Below, one piece after another: positions 14,177 through 22,050 of a stretch of 64,000 nt of DNA. The stretch comes from Gemmatimonas aurantiaca. Lineage in GTDB: Bacteria; Gemmatimonadota; Gemmatimonadetes; Gemmatimonadales; Gemmatimonadaceae. The position numbers and the translations under genes were made by a program. Each line of letters opens with the position of its first letter. Positions within the stretch are counted from its first letter, which is position 1. The DNA lies in the NCBI RefSeq assembly GCF_037190085.1, contig NZ_JBBCJO010000005.1, positions 620,001 through 684,000 of the forward strand, given 5' to 3'. The notes under the pieces are model-generated. The model had not been told where the DNA came from, did no database searches, and saw only the letters and a program-made list of their open reading frames with translations.

Positions 14177-14650
14177 ATGCGGGAGAGTCGACCACGTTCC
14201 TCCCGGCGCGGGCAGAGGCAGGGCGTCGTCGTTCCCCAGGCCGGTGGGGTGCTCGCATTGGTGATCATCCTGATCACGCTTGCGGCCGTCGTGCTTGTTG
14301 GACGCGGCGTGCAGCCGACGATCGTGGAGACCGCCGATTCGCTGACGGTGCGCGCGTGGACCTACCGGCGATCGATCGCGTACGCCGACATCGATTCCGT
14401 CGTACTCCGGCATGGGTTGAGCGGCCTGGGGAGGCGCCTCAATGGGGTCCAGACTGGCAATACCTACCTCGGGTGGTTCGAGATGGCGCCATTCGGGAAA
14501 GTGTCGTTGTTCGTGGACGCGCAACGCGAGCCTCTGGTGCAGGTGCACGCGAAGGATGGCGTGGTCGTGCTGTCGGCACCCGATAGTGCGAGTGCCGTTG
14601 CCTTGGCGCTTCGACTCCAAGGGGTCGCGAAAGTCGCGCCACTACAGTGA
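14177..14650 (+). CDS. membrane-anchored PH-like domain protein
   Basis: The 157-residue product has a basic head (RESRPRSSRRGQ), one membrane helix (VLALVIILITLAAVVLV) and a C-terminal domain of alternating strands with IAYADIDSVVLR, NTYLGWFEM and PDSASAVALAL, which resembles bacterial PH (DUF304-like) domains. The ATG at 14177 has GGAAG at six bases; an ATG at 14159 inside the tandem repeat would add six residues and has no Shine-Dalgarno. The function is not known. The neighbouring lipoprotein gene is divergent, about 150 bases away. Confidence 0.6.
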   Translation: MRESRPRSSRRGQRQGVVVPQAGGVLALVIILITLAAVVLVGRGVQPTIVETADSLTVRAWTYRRSIAYADIDSVVLRHGLSGLGRRLNGVQTGNTYLGWFEMAPFGKVSLFVDAQREPLVQVHAKDGVVVLSAPDSASAVALALRLQGVAKVAPLQ

Positions 14651-14673
14651 TTGATGAGTGATGGATGAACAGA

Positions 14674-14709
14674 AGGCCGCGACGCCTGCCTTATCGGGCG
14701 ACGCGGCCT
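14674..14709. terminator. hairpin between convergent genes, likely bidirectional terminator
   Basis: AGGCCGCG pairs with CGCGGCCT, extended inwards by CGCC/GGCG across an A-A mismatch. It lies between the stops of the PH-like gene and amtB. There is no clear T-run on either side, so Rho-independent activity is uncertain. Confidence 0.55.
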
Positions 14710-14734
14710 CAGACACGAGGTGTTCACGAGACAT

Positions 14735-16099
14735 TCACGCCGTGCGCGGCACCCGCGCCAGATCACTGGCCGTGATGACCACGCTGTCGCCGAGCGCCGT
14801 GCGCCGGCCCGTGAGATCACTGAGGTCACTGCCGTGATAGGCCTCCTCGCCGTGCTCGGCGATGTCGATGCCCTGCACTTCCGCTTCCACCGGTACCCGC
14901 AATGACATCACCATGCCGAGAACCTTGAGGATCACCACGCTCGCCACGGCCACGAATACGATCGTCGCCACGACGGCGAGCAACTGAATAGCCGCCAGCG
15001 ACGGATTGCCCGCCAGCAGGCCATCCGCTCCATTCGGGTTGACGTCCTTCGAAGCGAAGACTCCCGTCAGCACGGCGCCCATGATGCCGGCCACGCCATG
15101 ACAGGCAAATACGTCGAGCGTGTCGTCGATCCGCGTCTTCGGACGGAAGTGCAGTGCAAAAAACGAACATGGCGCCGCCAGCGCACCGATCGCGAGTCCG
15201 GCCAGAGGAGACACGAAACCGGCGGCCGGTGTGATGGCCACCAATCCCACCACCACACCGGTGGCGCCGCCCACGGCCGTGGCGCGGCCGCCGCGCAGGA
15301 TTTCCAGCGCGATCCAGGTGATCAGTCCGGCCGCGGCCGCGGCATGGGTGCTCATGAGCGCGTTGGCGGCAATGCCATCGGCCGCGAGCGCCGAGCCGGC
15401 ATTAAACCCGAACCAGCCGAACCACAGCATGCCGGCGCCGAGCAGTGCAAACGGCACATTGTGCGGCACCGTGGGCACACGCCGGAAATCGCGGCGCGGA
15501 CCGAGCACGAGCGCCAGCACGACGGCAGTGACACCGGCGCTGATGTGTACCACCGTGCCGCCCGCAAAATCGAGCGCACCCAGCGACCGGAGCCAGCCTC
15601 CGTCGCCCCAGACCCAGTGCGCCAGCGGGTCGTAGATGCAGGTGGTCCAGATCACCCCGAACACCAGATACGCCACGAAGCGCATGCGATCGATCACGGC
15701 GCCGGAGAAGAGCGCCACCGTGATGCCGGCGAACATGCCCTGGAAGGCCGTGAAGAGGAGCTGCGGCAGTGCGGCGGCGTAGGTGGGATTGGGGGCCGCC
15801 GAGACACCGCGCAGACCGATCCATTCGAGACCGCCGATCCAGTGGGAACCGGGGCCGAATGCGAGGCTGTACCCGCAGAGCACCCACTGCACGGTCACCA
15901 GCGCCAGCGCCGCGAGACTCATGAGCATGGTGTTGAGCGCGCTCTTGCTGCGCACGAGTCCCCCGTAGAAGAACGCGAGTCCGGGCACCATGAAGGCCAC
16001 CAGTGCGGTGCTCACCAGCACCCAGGCCGTATCGCCGGCCGAGATGGCCGGCACGGCCTCCCACACCAGGGGCAGGAGCGGCAGTGTGGAGAGCGGCAT
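14735..16099 (-). CDS. amtB: ammonium transporter Amt
   Basis: This 454-residue protein has the eleven-helix Amt fold and moves ammonium across the inner membrane. Family blocks include VPGLAFFYGGLVRSKSALN near residue 38, DFAGGTVVHISAG, the pore histidine region VHISAG and FACHGVAGIMG, and WFGFNAGS. Its ATG overlaps the stop of the upstream P-II gene (TGATG), the classic glnK-amtB pair in which P-II plugs the channel. The C-terminal tail (about 55 residues after the last helix, HGEEAYHGSDL) is normal for P-II contact. Confidence 0.97.
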   Translation of the reverse strand: MPLSTLPLLPLVWEAVPAISAGDTAWVLVSTALVAFMVPGLAFFYGGLVRSKSALNTMLMSLAALALVTVQWVLCGYSLAFGPGSHWIGGLEWIGLRGVSAAPNPTYAAALPQLLFTAFQGMFAGITVALFSGAVIDRMRFVAYLVFGVIWTTCIYDPLAHWVWGDGGWLRSLGALDFAGGTVVHISAGVTAVVLALVLGPRRDFRRVPTVPHNVPFALLGAGMLWFGWFGFNAGSALAADGIAANALMSTHAAAAAGLITWIALEILRGGRATAVGGATGVVVGLVAITPAAGFVSPLAGLAIGALAAPCSFFALHFRPKTRIDDTLDVFACHGVAGIMGAVLTGVFASKDVNPNGADGLLAGNPSLAAIQLLAVVATIVFVAVASVVILKVLGMVMSLRVPVEAEVQGIDIAEHGEEAYHGSDLSDLTGRRTALGDSVVITASDLARVPRTA

Positions 16100-16506
16100 C
16101 AGCGGGCCTCTCCCGGCGTCCGCATCTCGAGCTGCGTCTGCCGCATGACTTCATCGGCGTTGACGGCGGTCAATGCGTCGTTGTCGCGTTCCCCCGTGCG
16201 GATGCGCACGGTCCGTTCGAGCGGCATCACGAAGATCTTGCCGTCGCCCACGTCGCCCGTGCGGGCCCCCGCGCAGATGGCCTCGATGGTGCGCTCGACG
16301 AACTCCTCCGAGCAGGCCATCTCGATGCGGACCTTCTCGTGAAATTCCAGGACCACGGATTCCCCGCGGTATTGCTGGACGACGTCCCGCTCACCGCCGT
16401 GTCCGCTCACACGGGAGAGCGTCATGCCGGTCACGCCCACCTGGAACAGGGCGCGTTTGACATCGGCCAGCTTTTCGGGGCGTATGACGGCGACGATCAG
16501 TTTCAC
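16099..16506 (-). CDS. glnK: P-II nitrogen regulatory protein (GlnK-like), atypical T-loop
   Basis: P-II proteins sense 2-oxoglutarate and ATP/ADP and, next to amtB, usually block the transporter. The core aligns without gaps to E. coli GlnB through GMT, YRG, the GDGKIFV block and VRIRTGERD. The T-loop is unusual: the uridylylated Tyr51 is Val (QYRGESVV), and the Gln39 ligand position is Glu (HGGERD). There is a C-terminal extension of about 20 residues, giving 135 in all. The start is the GTG that yields VKLIVAVIRPEKL, the normal family beginning; an upstream ATG at 16578 would add 24 residues from the AT-rich promoter region. No clear Shine-Dalgarno is seen. Confidence 0.93.
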   Translation of the reverse strand: MKLIVAVIRPEKLADVKRALFQVGVTGMTLSRVSGHGGERDVVQQYRGESVVLEFHEKVRIEMACSEEFVERTIEAICAGARTGDVGDGKIFVMPLERTVRIRTGERDNDALTAVNADEVMRQTQLEMRTPGEAR

Positions 16507-16847
16507 GGGACGTGGGGGTTGTGCGCCTAAAGACGCGCATGTGCGGCACAAAGCACTAAGCGTTTTGCATATTTTCATTCATTTATCGCAAAAACAAGAC
16601 TAATTAGTGCAAAACGAGCAGATATTTACGCACACTTCCTTGAGAATATTAGTTCTGCGAACATATACCGAACAAACACGGGACGCCACTCCGTCAGGAT
16701 TTCTCCGACTACCTCATGCGCCTGTCGTTTCCATATTAGTGGAGTATTACATACCTCATTACATCCGACACACCGCGCGCCATGCACAGCCCCGGTCCCA
16801 CTCCCCGTCCGCCGCTCCGACCACTGCCCCAGGCGGGAGGGCCGGCC
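16507..16847. promoter_or_regulatory. AT-rich divergent regulatory region with inverted repeats
   Basis: This 341-base gap between glnK and the membrane-protein gene is much richer in A/T than its surroundings. CGTTTTGCA at 16561-16569 is exactly inverted as TGCAAAACG at 16608-16616, and the 10-base palindrome ACTAATTAGT sits at 16599-16608. These are candidate operators; no named regulator motif (NtrC, FNR, NsrR) can be assigned with confidence. Confidence 0.5.
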
Positions 16848-18131
16848 ATGGCGCCCCCGCTGGCACTGCCGGCGCTGCACTTTGCCGCCACACTCGGCTG
16901 GCTCGCCGTCGCCGCCCCGGTGCTGCTCATCGTCGGGCCCCGACTGGTGCGGGGCCTGGTGTTCGATCCGCTGGTCATCGTCTTCGTCCACATCGTCATG
17001 CTCGGCGCGATGGGGTCGGCCATCTTCGGCACCCTGCTCCAGTTCGTACCGGGAGGGCTCGGCGTCCCGCTCCGCAGCTTCCGCCTCGGCTATTGGGGCT
17101 TCTGGCTGTTTCAGATCGGCGTGCTGGCGCTGGTGACCGGCTTCTGGTGGTGGCAGGGCGCTCTGCAGGGCATCGGCTGGCTGTTCATCTTCGCGGCGGT
17201 CGGTGCTCATTCGCGCAACACACTCCGGGCGCGACGACACAGCGTCAACGGTCGCCTCGTGGCCACCTACGTCACCGTCGCCCATTCGGCCCTGGGATTC
17301 GGCATGGCCATCGCCGCGGCACGTATCGGCGAGACGCTGGGTTGGTGGCACGTCGATCGACTCTATCTGCTGGCTGCGCACGCGCTGTTGGGTGCCGTGG
17401 GATTCGGCACACTGTCCGCCATCGGCGTGGGCAGTCGGATGATCCCCACGTTTCTCTCGGCGCCGGGCGACGATCGCCGCCGGCTGGAGTGGCATCTCTG
17501 GCTCACCAGCATCGGACTCGCGGTATTCGCCCTGGGCGCGGTGCTCACCCAGCGTTGGTTGTTGCGGGCGGGCTCCGCCACGCTGCTCGTCAGCGGTGCG
17601 CTCGCCACATGGCTGCTGGCCTCATGGTTCCGGCGACGTCAGCGCTCCCTCGACGCACCACTGCGTCACGTGGCCCTGGCCGCCTGCGCCTTCGGGACGG
17701 CGGTGGTGATGGGCGTGATCATCTTCGTCGGCAGTCCGCTGTCGCTGCATCACTGGGCCGCGGCGCTGCTGGTACTGCTGCTGGGTTGGCTGATCATGCT
17801 GGTGATCGGCGTGATGTCGAAAATCCTGCCACACATCACCTTCCTGCACCTCGCGCCATCCCGGCCCCGTCTCAGGGCGATGGGATCGCCCAACAACCTG
17901 CTGCGCACCGATTGGCAGATCGTCGCCGCCAGCAGTCTGGCCGCCGGATGGATGCTGCTCGCGATGGGAGTGTGGATGCAGCAGCGGACGCTCGTCACCA
18001 TCGGTGCCGCGTCGTGGAGCGTGGGCACCCTGGCCGTCGTGGCGAACTACCTGCGTCTGTTCGCTACGTGTCTTCCGCGGACTATGCCGGAGACGGCGGC
18101 GCCAGAGGCAGCGTCGGCATCGCGCGCATGA
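16848..18131 (+). CDS. polytopic membrane protein with intramembrane histidines (heme-copper oxidase subunit I-like)
   Basis: The 427-residue product has about 12 hydrophobic segments. Histidines lie within or at the edge of several of them: VFVHIVMLGAMGS, VAHSALGFGM, AHALLGAVGFG, LHHWAAAL and KILPHITFLH. This pattern recalls divergent CcoN/NorB-like or NnrS-like proteins, but no signature that fixes the family was seen. The ATG at 16848 has GGGAGGG six bases upstream; an ATG at 16782 would add 22 Pro-rich residues. It runs convergently into nsrR and overlaps its 3-prime end by 50 bases. Because it sits between a P-II/amt pair and an NO-responsive regulator, a role in nitrogen-oxide defence or respiration is inferred. 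Confidence 0.6.
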   Translation: MAPPLALPALHFAATLGWLAVAAPVLLIVGPRLVRGLVFDPLVIVFVHIVMLGAMGSAIFGTLLQFVPGGLGVPLRSFRLGYWGFWLFQIGVLALVTGFWWWQGALQGIGWLFIFAAVGAHSRNTLRARRHSVNGRLVATYVTVAHSALGFGMAIAAARIGETLGWWHVDRLYLLAAHALLGAVGFGTLSAIGVGSRMIPTFLSAPGDDRRRLEWHLWLTSIGLAVFALGAVLTQRWLLRAGSATLLVSGALATWLLASWFRRRQRSLDAPLRHVALAACAFGTAVVMGVIIFVGSPLSLHHWAAALLVLLLGWLIMLVIGVMSKILPHITFLHLAPSRPRLRAMGSPNNLLRTDWQIVAASSLAAGWMLLAMGVWMQQRTLVTIGAASWSVGTLAVVANYLRLFATCLPRTMPETAAPEAASASRA

Positions 18132-18549
18132 GCACCGTGAGCTGACGTCCCGGTCGCAGCGCATCGGCCAGCGAATACCCATCGAGCACGGCCAGAAACG
18201 CCGACAACGCCTCGTCGAGCATGCCGGCCAGGACGCAGGCCGGAGCAATGGGACAGGTGTTGTGCTCGGGGTCGAAACATTCCACCAGCGCGAGATTGTC
18301 CTCCATCCTGCGCACCAGGACTCCGAGCGCGATCGCCGTGGCCGGCATCGCGAGCCGTACGCCGCCATTGCGGCCCCGCACGGTTTCGACGTAGCCCAGT
18401 TCGGCGAGACGTTGCACGATCTTCACCAGATGCTCGTGCGACATGTTCATGCGCACGGCGATGGTGTGCACGGGAATGCATGCCTCCGGTTCGAGGCCCA
18501 GCACCATCAGGCACCGCAGCGCATTGTCGGTGAATCGCGTGAGTCGCAT
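18082..18549 (-). CDS. nsrR: Rrf2-family nitric-oxide-sensing repressor NsrR
   Basis: The 155-residue protein has an N-terminal winged helix (LTRFTDNALRCLMVLGL, MSHEHLVKIVQRLAELGYV, RGRNGG) and a three-cysteine cluster: Cys in LVEC, then NTC, then APAC. That spacing matches the iron-sulfur ligands of NsrR, whose cluster is destroyed by nitric oxide. It is transcribed divergently from nosZ with 180 bases between the starts, so it probably controls the nos operon and itself. The frame is open for hundreds of codons upstream because it lies antisense to nosZ in the same phase; the start chosen is the family-typical MRLTRFTD. No clear Shine-Dalgarno was seen. Confidence 0.85.
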   Translation of the reverse strand: MRLTRFTDNALRCLMVLGLEPEACIPVHTIAVRMNMSHEHLVKIVQRLAELGYVETVRGRNGGVRLAMPATAIALGVLVRRMEDNLALVECFDPEHNTCPIAPACVLAGMLDEALSAFLAVLDGYSLADALRPGRQLTVLMRAMPTLPLAPPSPA

Positions 18550-18729
18550 GAGAAAATGTACGGGGACGACAGAAACACGCCGTGTCAGGCAATCCCCTGA
18601 AATGTCCGGGAAATCACCGACTTCAATCTGGTATATGAAATCCGAGATTTTCCAGTGCACGGCCGGATCGATCATGACGGTCATCCGCGTTGTTCCGTGC
18701 CTCTCCATTACCTGCGGGGATCCGCACAT
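18550..18729. promoter_or_regulatory. nsrR-nosZ divergent promoter region
   Basis: The 180-base gap contains an AT-rich core around 18617-18652 with TATATG at 18632-18637 and an imperfect dyad GAAAT-N5-ATTTTC at 18637-18652. This is where an NsrR operator would be expected; the match to known NsrR half-sites is only partial. Confidence 0.45.
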
Positions 18730-20817
18730 ATGTCTCTCTCTCACCGCACCGGATGGTTCGTCGCCACGGCAACCGTGGCCGCGACGCTCGCATACGGTTT
18801 CGCGTGCGCACCGGCCAGTCGTTCGACTGGCGCGATCGGCGCGGGTGACGCCGCCAGCAAGGTGTACGTCGCTCCCGGCTCTCACGACGAGTTCTACGCC
18901 TTCCTCTCCGGCGGCTTCAACGGACAGGTGGGTGTGTACGGCCTGCCCTCCGGCCGTCTGCTGAAGATCATCCCGGTCTTCTCGCAGTTCGCCGAGAATG
19001 GCTACGGCTACTCGGAAGAAACGAAGCCGATGCTGGAAACGACCTTCGGGAACATCCCGTGGGACGATCTGCACCATACCGCGCTGTCGCAGACCAACGG
19101 CGAAGACGACGGACGCTGGCTGTTCGTGAACGCCAACAACACGCCGCGTGTGGCGCGTGTGGATCTGACGACGTTCGAGACGTCCGAGATTCTGCAGATT
19201 CCGAACTCGGGTGGCAATCACGGCTCGCCGTTCATCACGTCGAACAGCGAATATGTGCTGGCCTCGACGCGTTTCTCGCTGCCCATCCCGCAGGCCGACG
19301 TACCGATCGCCGACTACGCGAAGAAGTTCAAGGGCACGATCTCCTTCGTGAAAGCCAACGAACCGGGCAAGATGGATGTGGCATTCCAGTTGCTCGTGCC
19401 GGGCTACAACTACGATCTCGCGCGCGCCGGCAAGGGCCCGTCGAAGGACTGGGTGTTCTTCACGTCGTACAACTCCGAGCAGGCGTACGAGAAGCTCGAA
19501 GTGAACGCCTCGAAGGCCGACAAGGACTTCATCGCGGCGATCAACTTCCGCACGCTCGAAGCCTGCGTGAAGAACGGCAAGGCCGAAACATGGCCGGCCG
19601 ATTACATGCACAACGTGATGGACGACTTCTCGCGCATGGCGCAGGTGGAGCGCAAGCAGTCGGTGAAGGTGCTGACCCCCACGAGCTGCCCCGATGCGAT
19701 CTACTTCCTGCCCACCCCGAAGTCGCCGCACGGCGCCGACGTGGATCCGACGGGTGAGTACATCGTGGCCGGTGGCAAGCTGGCGACGGTGATTCCGGTG
19801 CACTCGTTCACCAAGCTGCAGCAGGCGATCAAGGACAAGGCGTTCGAAACGACGATCGACGGCATTCCGGTGCTCAAGTACGAAGCCATCCTCGCCGGCG
19901 AGGTGAAGGATCCGGGTCTGGGCCCCCTGCACACGGAATTCGACGGCAAGGGCTATGCGTACACGTCGCTCTTCATCTCCAGCGAGATCGTGAAGTGGAA
20001 GCTGGGCACGTGGGAGATCGTCGACCGGGTGCCGACCTACTACTCGATCGGTCACCTCATGATTCCCGGTGGCGCGACCACCAAGCCCGCGGGCAAGTAC
20101 GTCGTCGCGCTCAACAAGATCACGAAGGACCGCTATCTGCCGACGGGTCCGGAGCTCACGCAGTCCGCGCAGCTCTACGACATCTCGGGCGACAAGATGA
20201 AGTTGCTCCTCGACTTCCCGACCACGGGCGAACCGCACTACGGCAACGCCATCGAAGCGGCGAAGATCGAGAAGCAGCAGAAGAAGTTCTTCACGCTGGC
20301 CGAGAACCGGCATCCGCAGGTGACGAAGGCCGAGCGGGAAGCGGGTGTGAGCCGCAACGGCAAGGTGGTGCACGTGCGCATGGCGGCCATCCGCTCGCAC
20401 TTCGCGCCCGACAACATCGAAGGCGTGCAGGTGGGTGACACGGTGCTCTTCCACGTCACCAACCTCGAGCAGGACTGGGATATCCCGCACGGCTTCGCGA
20501 TCCAGGGGGCGACCACGTCCGAACTGCTGATCATGCCCGGTGAAACGCGCACGCTGCGCTGGGTGCCGAAGGCGATCGGCGTGTATCCGATGTACTGCAC
20601 CGACTTCTGCTCGGCGCTGCATCAGGAGATGTCGGGCTACGTCCGCGTCTCGCCGGTGGGTTCGAGCGTGCCGCTCTCGGCGAACACGATCAAGGCCCAG
20701 GGTCAGGTTGCCCGTGCGGCGGCGCGTGGTGTGACGCTGCCGACCCCGCCGGGTGGTGTGGCTCCGGCTCCCGCGCCGGCGTCCGCCGGACACGCCCACG
20801 CGCCCAGCCCGCGCTGA
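18730..20817 (+). CDS. nosZ: nitrous oxide reductase, Sec-type (clade II)
   Basis: NosZ reduces N2O to N2 in the periplasm. The 695-residue protein starts with a Sec signal (MSLSHRTGWFVATATVAATLAYGFAC) rather than a twin-arginine one, which marks clade II; the Cys in FAC may be lipidated, though the lipobox is weak. The N-terminal seven-bladed propeller carries the CuZ histidines (for example DDLHHT and later NHG, PHG, HTEFD, SIGHL and EPHYGNA). The C-terminal cupredoxin has the CuA set CTDFCSALHQEM and an IPHGF loop. The tail is Ala/Pro/His-rich. The chosen ATG has GGGGA nine bases upstream; an upstream ATG would precede the signal peptide by 25 residues. Confidence 0.98.
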   Translation: MSLSHRTGWFVATATVAATLAYGFACAPASRSTGAIGAGDAASKVYVAPGSHDEFYAFLSGGFNGQVGVYGLPSGRLLKIIPVFSQFAENGYGYSEETKPMLETTFGNIPWDDLHHTALSQTNGEDDGRWLFVNANNTPRVARVDLTTFETSEILQIPNSGGNHGSPFITSNSEYVLASTRFSLPIPQADVPIADYAKKFKGTISFVKANEPGKMDVAFQLLVPGYNYDLARAGKGPSKDWVFFTSYNSEQAYEKLEVNASKADKDFIAAINFRTLEACVKNGKAETWPADYMHNVMDDFSRMAQVERKQSVKVLTPTSCPDAIYFLPTPKSPHGADVDPTGEYIVAGGKLATVIPVHSFTKLQQAIKDKAFETTIDGIPVLKYEAILAGEVKDPGLGPLHTEFDGKGYAYTSLFISSEIVKWKLGTWEIVDRVPTYYSIGHLMIPGGATTKPAGKYVVALNKITKDRYLPTGPELTQSAQLYDISGDKMKLLLDFPTTGEPHYGNAIEAAKIEKQQKKFFTLAENRHPQVTKAEREAGVSRNGKVVHVRMAAIRSHFAPDNIEGVQVGDTVLFHVTNLEQDWDIPHGFAIQGATTSELLIMPGETRTLRWVPKAIGVYPMYCTDFCSALHQEMSGYVRVSPVGSSVPLSANTIKAQGQVARAAARGVTLPTPPGGVAPAPAPASAGHAHAPSPR

Positions 20818-20848
20818 TCCTCTTCTCTGAACAAGCCTCGACGGGAGA

Positions 20849-20880
20849 ACGGAGCCGGCGCTCCAGACACCGCGCTCCGT
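20849..20880 (+). other. intercistronic hairpin after nosZ
   Basis: ACGGAGC (20849-20855) is inverted as GCTCCGT (20874-20880) in the 84-base gap between nosZ and the next gene. There is no T-run. It may stabilise the nosZ message or set the nosZ-to-downstream ratio. Confidence 0.4.
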
Positions 20881-20901
20881 GCCTCCCCGGGGATTCCTCT
20901 C

Positions 20902-21555
20902 ATGACTGCCTCACTTCGTGCCCGTTGGCTGCTGGTCGCATCCGCCGTGATGCTCGGCCTCGCTCTGCTCTTCCCGCTGTGGCGCATCTCCCTGATCGCG
21001 CCGCAGTACCCGGAAGGACTGGGCATGCACATCTGGGCACACACGGTTGCCGGTATCGGCCCGAATGATCTGCAAAACATCAACGGGCTCAATCACTACA
21101 TCGGCATGAAGGTCATCGTCCCCGACAGCATTCCCGAACTGCGCATCATGCCCCCGGGCATCGTAGCGATGTGCGTGCTGGGTCTGCTGATCGCCTGGCG
21201 CGGCAGCCGCCGGCTGCTGCAACTGTGGGTGGTGGCCCTGGTGCTGGCGGCGCTGGTCGGACTCGCCGACTTCTACTGGTGGGAATACGACTACGGCCAC
21301 AACCTCGATCTCGAGCACGCCCCGATCAAGGTGCCCGGGATGACCTATCAGCCTCCCCTCATCGGGAGCAAGAAGTTGCTCAACTTCACGGCCACGTCGT
21401 GGCCCGCGACCGGTGGTGTGCTCGCGATCGTCGCGGTGATGGCCGCGGTGGGCGCTGCGCTGATCACCGTGCGCGAGTCCCGGCCCGTGAACACGCAGGC
21501 CAGCAACGACGGGAACGCACGCGCCGACGCGTCGCTCCGCAAGGCGACGGTATGA
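20902..21555 (+). CDS. NosB-like membrane protein of clade II nos clusters
   Basis: The 217-residue protein has about four membrane helices, at residues 8-30, 85-103, 110-128 and 180-198. The periplasmic loop APQYPEGLGMHIWAH and INGLNHYIGMK is the conserved part of the family that accompanies Sec-type nosZ genes. NosB is required for N2O respiration in Wolinella, but its biochemical job is not settled; similarity here is recognised by pattern, so the name is tentative. Its TGA overlaps the nosL ATG by 4 bases. Confidence 0.65.
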   Translation: MTASLRARWLLVASAVMLGLALLFPLWRISLIAPQYPEGLGMHIWAHTVAGIGPNDLQNINGLNHYIGMKVIVPDSIPELRIMPPGIVAMCVLGLLIAWRGSRRLLQLWVVALVLAALVGLADFYWWEYDYGHNLDLEHAPIKVPGMTYQPPLIGSKKLLNFTATSWPATGGVLAIVAVMAAVGAALITVRESRPVNTQASNDGNARADASLRKATV

Positions 21556-22049
21556 CCCGCCGTGACATGCTCACCCTTCTCGCGCTGGCGCTCGTCGCCG
21601 GCTGCAGCGATGACGCACCGCGCACACTCGTGCGCGGTGAGGACAGCTGCGCGTACTGTCGAATGACCATCGACGACGTTCGTTTCGGGGCCCTCGTGCT
21701 CACCGATCGGGGTCGGCTGCAGACCTTCGATTCGATCGAGTGTGCGGCGAGTTGGGTGGCCGCCCAGACACCCGCGCACGAACCGCGGGCCATCTGGGTG
21801 GCCAATTTCGCCGATCCCTCTCAATGGGTGGACGCCACACGGGCGGTCTACCTGCAGGGCAGCCGCCTGCGTTCTCCCATGGGCCGCGATCTCGTGGCGT
21901 TCGCGACCGACGCGGACCCCGAAGCATTGCAGCGCGCCCATGGAGGCACGGCAATCACCTGGCCCGGCATCCAGGCGCTGGTGGCGGTTCCGGCCAGTGC
22001 GCCGATCGGCACCTCCGGCAACGAGTCGCCCGATGCGCACTCACACTGA
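21552..22049 (+). CDS. nosL: NosL copper chaperone lipoprotein
   Basis: The 165-residue lipoprotein has a lipobox LVAGC near residue 18 and the Cu(I)-binding CAYCRM near residue 34, followed by FGALV and the FDSIECAASW block typical of NosL. It delivers copper to NosZ for CuZ assembly in the periplasm. The ATG overlaps the upstream stop (ATGA). The C-terminal tail ends in a short His-containing DAHSH, common in copper-handling proteins. Confidence 0.92.
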   Translation: MTRRDMLTLLALALVAGCSDDAPRTLVRGEDSCAYCRMTIDDVRFGALVLTDRGRLQTFDSIECAASWVAAQTPAHEPRAIWVANFADPSQWVDATRAVYLQGSRLRSPMGRDLVAFATDADPEALQRAHGGTAITWPGIQALVAVPASAPIGTSGNESPDAHSH

Positions 22050-22050
22050 G

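Noticed and set aside
14144..14620. Minus-strand frame over the PH-like gene
   Set aside because: It has no Shine-Dalgarno, is Arg/His-rich, and the plus-strand frame has a signal-anchor and a domain-like pattern.
18550..20799. Very long minus-strand extension of nsrR through nosZ
   Set aside because: The N-terminal 700 codons are antisense to nosZ, with no domain; only the final 155 residues match NsrR.
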